NCBI GenBank assembly: GCA_037976565.1 | Contig: CP137675.1 | Location: forward strand, 21,292,446-21,356,445 | DNA: 64,000 nt | Direction: 5' to 3' | From: Mesocentrotus franciscanus | Taxonomy: Eukaryota; Echinodermata; Echinoidea; Camarodonta; Strongylocentrotidae | Shown here: positions 58,419 to 64,000 of the stretch, in pieces | Layout: every line of letters begins with the position of its first letter | How positions within the stretch are numbered: the first letter of the stretch is position 1 | Position numbers and translations under genes: made by a program | Notes under the pieces: model-generated | The model's database searches: none | The model's input: only the letters and a program-made list of their open reading frames with translations | Told to the model about the DNA's origin: nothing

Positions 58419-61400
58419 TCATACTTCTAGATATGTTCTTGATTTCCTTGTTATCTTTCTACATTGATTATTGATGGTTTGAAACTGTTCAACTTGAACC
58501 TGTCCCCAGTCCTCCCATACACACATCTTCTTGATTTGACTGATACTGTTGTCTGATTTCTTGTTGTCATGGCAAGAAACTACCCTGTTAGAGCCTGTAC
58601 GATGTAGCTCTACAACCCTCCCATTGTCACCTTTGGCTACAGCATCGGCATTCAGTACAGTCACTACTTCACCTACTTGAACATCCATCTTTTCCTCATA
58701 AGACCCTACATTGTCTCGAATGTTGACGAGCACAATATCACCATTGGATCTACCAATCCATAAGACATGATCCATCACAAGGAGAGAGCTGACTTTGACG
58801 GATGACTGACTCTTAGATGCTAGGATACTGTGTATGTTCCATCGATGCATGCCAGTCCTACCTCGTTGTCCACCTAGCCTTCGAGTGGTGGTCCCCCTAC
58901 GAGGTGCTGCTATGCAAGCAGCTCTGAAGTGATCATCAACTATGGGCAGTTCCTCTTGAAGCACGGCATCCTGATTGGATACGTACCTACCATCTCCATT
59001 GCTATTTGTTTCACATACAGCTGTAGCATTAACAAGCTCTTGCTCCTTCTCTCTCTCCTCCCAGCTCCTCACAAGTTCCTGTCCCTCTTCCTGGGACAGA
59101 GGAAGGAAAGATCCCTGGACAAGGATGCTCTCCCTGCAGTCTAGGATTGCCAGACACTTCCTGGTCTCAATACTGTACTGATAGACATACAGTGCACTTG
59201 ATGTGAAACACCACACACTACCTTGACTTTGTACAATGTCTTCTACTATCCCTTCCATACCAGCAGCCACCTGAATCTCATCTGGCTCCAGAGTGATGTC
59301 ACTCAACGAGATGATTCTTAGCTTATTTCCACAACCAACCCAGACTTCTGTTCCATCTGCTTCATCTCCACTGCTTCCTGTCCGTTCTCTCGTCTCAAGA
59401 GTGTTCCTTCCTTCTCTCATTTTCCTGGCAGTAGTTTCATCAATTCTTACTTCTTGTGTACCATTGCTCTGTGCTGATCTGTTCCTTGCGCCATTGGTTC
59501 CATTAGAGACCACTTCTTCATACTGTCTTCTTCGCTCAGCCACAGAGTCACCATTCTTCTTCCTGGAGACAGCCACAATGCTGCTACAAGGTAGATTGTC
59601 CTTACTAAGTTGCATCCTGGTGACCAGTCTTAGATCATCTGTGGTGTGATGACCACTATCTTCTGTTTCATGACTTAGGATGGTCATGGTCCCATTGGCT
59701 TGACCAACAAACAGCAAAGAATGTTCTTGTCCACTTGGCTGCATAGTTAAAAGAGGAAAAAAATGAAATCCAGGTTTTCAATGGTATGAAATATTTCTCT
59801 AAAGATGGGAATATCTTTTCTTTCATTTCCAACAAGAAGCCCCTAAACCTTTATTTGTTGAGTTAAAAGAAGAACGCCTATAAAAGAATCAGGAATCATA
59901 AAATCCAACTGATTGTATGTACATATGTAAAAAACTGAGACATGATAACTTGGAATTTTACTGTGGTGGGTAAATTGCAATTCATGCTTACACCACAGGA
60001 TCAGGTGAAATATATTTGATGAGGTGAAATCTGACAGAAATACCTCAGGGTTTGTTGCAACTAAACGATAAACCAGGGAGGTGGGAGTTACAAGGAGTGG
60101 AAACTCGAATTGACGATACCCTAGGGTATTTTTCGTTGGATTAGAACTAATCCAATGGCTGGAAATAGCAATGATCAATCTGTCACACACAGCGATTTCA
60201 AAGCCACCGAGCTAATGGTTATGCAAGGTTACGTAAGAGTAAGCCCTTTTCCAGCGCTGACTTGTAAACAAATGCGAGAGCGAGGTCATTCTGCTCACTT
60301 TGAGGTTCCATGCGCCGTGCCGACTTTTAAGCGTTCTCTCACCTCCCAGCTCATCGCCCTTTTAGGCAAAGACGTGCGAAAAGCTATATCAACGCTTTAT
60401 GGCTGCGCAGTGGTCGCTGGTTAACTCTACACGTGCGCATTACAGTTCTAAACAAAAAGTATTCTTCCAGCAGTATTCGAGTCTTTGTTTCAGCGAAATC
60501 GGTCAAGAAATAACGATAATACGATGGGAGTACGATTATTTTATGAAATTTATACATAAATATGAGATATGGAATGCCTATAACTTCCGACAAAAAGTGC
60601 ACATTGATTCATTTTCGATCGAAAGAACAGACTTCAATCTTGCAACTGGTTTTAGTCCCATGCATGTGTTCCTGCGTGTTTTTTTTGTGATTTTTTTAAT
60701 TCACACAAATTTCGAAAAATCCAAAGATTCTCGGGTTTCTACCGGAAGTAAAGATATTCTCGTGCATATCGATCGATAAAGTGTTATTTACAGGAACACA
60801 GAGAGTGCCAATTGATTCGGGAGGTATAATGAGTAAATAACTTGTCTTGACCTAGACCGAAGATTTCTGGCTCTTTCGTTCGTTAGCCTCTGATTTGGGT
60901 AGGGTCGGCTCCTCTCTTTATAGACAGAAGCCGACCATAGCGACTGCATTGCAAACTACTGCTCGCGTCCGAGCAGTAAACTTATTCCCAAAATACTACA
61001 TTTTACCCAATGCATATCCAATGCATTTATTATTGTAAATTAGGCCTAGGCTAAACTACATCGGTTCCACTTACCAGATTGACTGTATGATGCGTTTAAG
61101 GGTCTTTTTCCGGATTTTCATCGCCGAAAATGAGCTCCGTGTTGAAATTCTTGCTTACTGCGATGGAAGGAAGATGACGTCATCCATTGACAGTAACAGT
61201 TTAAAATACGGCTGCAAGAATTTCAGCACGGAGCTCATTTTCGGCGATGAAAATCCGGAAAAAAAGACTCTTAAACGCATCATACAGTCAATCTGGTAAG
61301 GTAAAATGTAGTATTTTGGGCATAAGTTTACTGCTCGGATGCGAGCAGTAGTTAATTACAATGCAGTCGCTATGGTCGGCTTCTGTCTCTTAGAGAGGAG

Positions 61401-63287
61401 CCGACCCTACCCAAATCAGAGGCTAACGAACGAAAGAGACATAAATCTTCGGTCTAGTCTTGACCTAGAGTTTACTTGACAAGAAAAATAAAAAAATCAA
61501 ATAATATATATTATACAGTCGGTCAATTAGTCTCTAGAAAACAACAACAGTAATGAAAATGCTGTAATGATGATGGTAGTAATAACAACAAGGTGGAACT
61601 TGGAGTCGGAGTTGGACTCTTGAAGTTCCAGCTTGCTGGTTATTTGTAACTCCCACCTCCTAGGCCCTGGCCCTGCATGTTTGCACTACACGCTACACTC
61701 GACCTGACCGGGTTAGCGCTGTCACTCATCAGCGATGCTCGATTTACGAGTGCTGCTGGTGCGCGGCAGTAATTTGATAATCTAAAAAAACACTGCGTTG
61801 TGTCGGCTTGACGCATGGGATCAAAGGGACAGCTTCGACTTTCCACTCCTTGTAACTCCCACCTCCCTGGATAAACCAAACAGCTTTTTTAAAGTCTAAA
61901 GCACTGAGAGCTACTTTGTATGATATGGGGGGGGGGGTGTATCAGGTTGCTAAACAAAAATAACGCTGTCCCTTTTGCCTTTGGACTTTAATGAAAATAA
62001 TGCATCAAAAAGCACCAACCATCATATACTATACAAAATTGTCTGACATAAGTCTTAAAGGCCAAGTCCACTCCAAAAATAACTTACTTTCAATAGAAGC
62101 AGACAATCAGACAAACCGATCAAAAAAAGTTTGAGCAAAATCGGATAACTAATAAGAAAGTTATGAATTTTTGAAAAAGTATGTAAAACTATGAAACAAT
62201 GGAAATCACTACACAAATTGCCAATTTGGTTATCAGTTTGTGACGTCATGTCCTCACTTTTTATCAATTGCTTTATATAGTTTAATCCCATTAATTTCCC
62301 TTTTATCCCCAAAACTTGATTTCCCCATGCCTTTGCCCAGGTTATATGATTTGTATCATATTGCGTCCATGACATTTCACAAAATCTTTTTTGAACTTTG
62401 AAGAATTGATACTATTTTCTGAATATTGTATATTCATAATTATTGATTTTTATATAAATAGTTTATCAAAATTCACATTTTTCATGATTTAACTGGAAAA
62501 AATTACTCTATATTAGTGCATCCACACAAAAACATATTACTATCAATCTAACTTGGATGCTGGTGTGAAGAAATAAGATTCTTAGGGGAAAATAGGAAAT
62601 TTATATTATCAATATAAAGAAAATAATTAGTGGATAGTGAGGACATGACGTCACAGACTCATGAGTGAGTTGCCAATTTGTGTAGTGATTTTCAAAGTTT
62701 ATCTTGTCATTAAAAATTCATAACTTTCTTATTAGTTATCCGATTTTGCTCTTTTTTGATTGGTTTGTCTGATTTTTCTGCTTCTATTGAAAGTAAGTTA
62801 TTTTTGGAGTGGACTTGGCCTTTAAAGATTTAAGAAATATTACATGACATGAATTGTTTCAAATTACCGTTTTAAATCAACTCTCCGGATACCCAATCTG
62901 CCCGGATACACGACGTGTGGCTGTATGTATAGTATAATATAAAGGTTGAGTGAGGCCCAATGGCTCAGTGGTAGAGCAGTGGCCTCATAACCAGGAGGTC
63001 CAGGGTTCGAAACCAATTCGATGCGCTAGTGCCCTTTGGTAAGGCATTAATCCTCATTACCAAGTCCCTCGGAGAGGACATAAAGTCGTCGCTCCCCTGG
63101 TTGCTTACTTACAAGCATACACATGCTTTCTAAGCAGTCAGGTAAAACCAACCAACCAACCAACCAACCAACTTACCTTCTGGAGATAGAGGAGTGAGGT
63201 AGGCTGACCACCCACTCTAGCTTCTACCAGAAGACTTGCATGGGAAGACTGGGATGACGGAAGATGATACACTTGCACAAAGTCACC
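58419..63287 (-). CDS. LRRK-like ROCO kinase, last two exons (WD40 region)
   Basis: Exon 63177-63287 (37 codons, GDFVQVYHLPSSQSS... SLLYLQK) joins in phase 0 to the terminal exon 59738-58419, which ends in TGA. Together they encode 476 residues. WD40-type strands are visible: LLFVGQANGTMTIL, EVWVGCGNKLRIISL, SALYVYQYSIETRKCLAILD and VLWIGRSNGDIVLVNI. These align with the C-terminal WD40 domain of human LRRK2 as I recall it (LWVGCGTKIF, TEKLCGLIDC, ALWIGTGGGHILLLDL). A low-complexity insert (about residues 115-160) and an acidic insert are longer than in LRRK2. The kinase and Roc-COR exons lie beyond 64000. LRRK1 or LRRK2 type is not resolved. An AATAAA on the minus strand at 57984-57989 could end the transcript. 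Confidence 0.7.
60073..61870. mobile_element. 1.8-kb element with about 31-bp TIRs, ATAAA duplication
   Basis: Ends ccagggaggtgggagttaca and its inverse (tgtaactcccacctccctgg) extend over aggagtggaaa. ATAAA flanks both sides (60068-60072, 61871-61875). It contains the nested palindromic element 60853-61456. A partial extra end, gtaactcccacctcc, lies at 61646-61660. An open frame at 60155-60424 (plus) has no recognised domain. It lies in the LRRK intron. Confidence 0.75.
60853..61456. mobile_element. 604-bp palindromic element, 9-bp duplication
   Basis: Arms of about 270 bp; for example cggattttcatcgccgaaaa pairs with ttttcggcgatgaaaatccg. Ends TAGACCGAAGATTT / AATCTTCGGTCTA-like. GTCTTGACC is duplicated at 60844-60852 and 61457-61465. 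The 9-bp duplication with long TIRs suggests a Mutator-like MITE. Nested in the 60073-61870 element. Confidence 0.85.
62059..62821. mobile_element. TTAA-flanked MITE, family B copy 2
   Basis: TTAA at 62055-62058 and 62822-62825. Ends aggccaagtccactcc and its inverse. Closely similar along its length to 17594-18359, in inverted orientation. It lies in the LRRK intron. Confidence 0.9.
62952..63146 (+). mobile_element. tRNA-derived SINE, distinct family
   Basis: A box TGGCTCAGTGG and B box GGTTCGAAACC (63004-63014) are intact. The body (gtgccctttggtaaggcatt) then ends in (CCAA)n at 63147-63172, 4 bases before the LRRK donor (gtaagt on the minus strand). The head sequence differs from the other SINEs here. 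The absence of a normal tRNA 3' arm argues against a tRNA gene. Confidence 0.78.
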
Positions 63288-64000
63288 CTACAAAAAATAA
63301 TGATAGCTCAACTTTAATCACAGTCTAGAAATTAACACACACAATAACAGTAATATCAAGAGTCTCCACAACTACAACAGCAACAACAACAAAAACAACA
63401 ATAACAACAAAAAAGACAGCAGCAGCAACTAAACCTGACAGTGACTCCTAGGCTGGTTCATGCCTGACACGGTTATATATATATATATTGAGTACCGGTA
63501 CATGTAGGTGGAATATTTTTGCAAACATGTTTTTTAAAATGATATTTTGAGCAAGCACATATATTTGAATCCAGGAATCTTGTTTTGTAATTTGAAAAAA
63601 AAAAATTGTACACAAAGTGATGTATTAAGACATAAAATGTATCAAACAACTGGATGATCTTGGAAAAAAGGTACTAAAAATGGTAAATTATCTAAAAACA
63701 TACTTTAAGGAAAATCCAGCCTTAGTAGTAAAGTACTCTAAGAAAGCAGAACAATTAGAGAAGCAGACTGGTCAAAGTTTGAACAAAATTGGACAAAAAA
63801 TACGAGAGTTACACATGTTTTTTGAGTTGTAATGATATACACATGGGAACTTCAAACACACCAAATGACTAAAATTGGCAACAAAATGATTCAGAAGGGT
63901 CTTTTCTCTTTTGAGGACTTATAACAATATGCAGTCTATAATATATTTTGAGTAGTGCCCCAAGGGAAAAGGCACTTACATGTACATGTAGGAGAAAACA
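63288..64000. other. LRRK intron
   Basis: Contains an (AAC)n-like stretch (63367-63425), (TA)n at 63475-63488 and, from about 63706, sequence resembling a diverged MITE family B edge (tttaaggaaaatccagcc). No exon found before the window end. Confidence 0.4.

Noticed and set aside
59293..59649. Plus-strand frames within 58929-59649
   Set aside because: Antisense shadows of the LRRK-like terminal exon.
60155..60424. 89-codon frame MAGNSNDQSV...
   Set aside because: Inside the 60073-61870 TIR element with no recognised domain; not supported as a gene.
61087..61299. 70-codon frame near the centre of the 60853 palindrome
   Set aside because: Lies inside the palindromic MITE and has no protein motif.
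62952..63040. Functional tRNA gene
   Set aside because: A and B boxes are present, but the 3' acceptor arm is missing and SINE body sequence follows.

Overview
This is animal nuclear DNA: AT-rich, with short coding exons split by GT-AG introns, no operons, and a heavy load of small transposons. Several things point to a marine invertebrate deuterostome, most likely a sea urchin or other echinoderm: close resemblance to vertebrate DIS3L and LRRK proteins, a Crypton-type tyrosine recombinase, an RTE-like LINE, tRNA-derived SINEs with ATT tails, and many TTAA-flanked MITEs. The species assignment is inference.

Three protein-coding genes are visible. (1) Bases 2566-23837, plus strand: the last 18 exons of DIS3L (cytoplasmic exosome 3'-5' exonuclease), with an intact RNB catalytic motif and S1 domain. 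The PIN and first cold-shock exons lie before the window. The introns hold a broken RTE-like LINE (about 6540-9560), SINEs, MITEs and two minisatellites that grew out of exon edges. (2) Bases 35547-49296, plus strand: a 10-exon gene for a roughly 580-residue protein with a LOTUS domain, two RRMs separated by a Gln-rich linker, and an Arg/Gly tail. I do not recognise it as a named gene. It has one single-base break in its first coding exon. (3) Bases 58419-63287, minus strand: the last two exons of a LRRK-like ROCO kinase, covering its C-terminal WD40 region. Genes 2 and 3 converge on an AT-rich, transposon-poor interval (about 50.5-57 kb).

Between DIS3L and the LOTUS gene (24.2-35.5 kb) lie a mosaic of BEL-like gag, P-element-like transposase and Ty3/gypsy-like integrase tail (25240-26777), a 1.1-kb element with 36-bp terminal inverted repeats (26825-27931), microsatellites, a SINE, and a 2.6-kb hAT-like element (30754-33361) filled with a degenerate repeat built on GCGAGCGAGCGTAGCGAG. 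A Crypton-like recombinase (44878-46289), a 1.75-kb fold-back element with 8-bp target duplications (47051-48803) and SINEs sit in introns of the LOTUS gene. Another palindromic element nested in a TIR element (60073-61870) sits in the LRRK intron.

The most unusual signals are these. Two minisatellites in DIS3L have repeat units that contain an exon edge with its splice site: about 18 copies of a 5' splice site and 8 copies of a 3' splice site, plus a duplicated last-exon segment. A tyrosine-recombinase element has its non-coding end shared with a TIR-bearing MITE inserted in the DIS3L minisatellite. The LOTUS-RRM-RRM architecture is uncommon. The palindromic octamer TACCGGTA is strongly over-represented.
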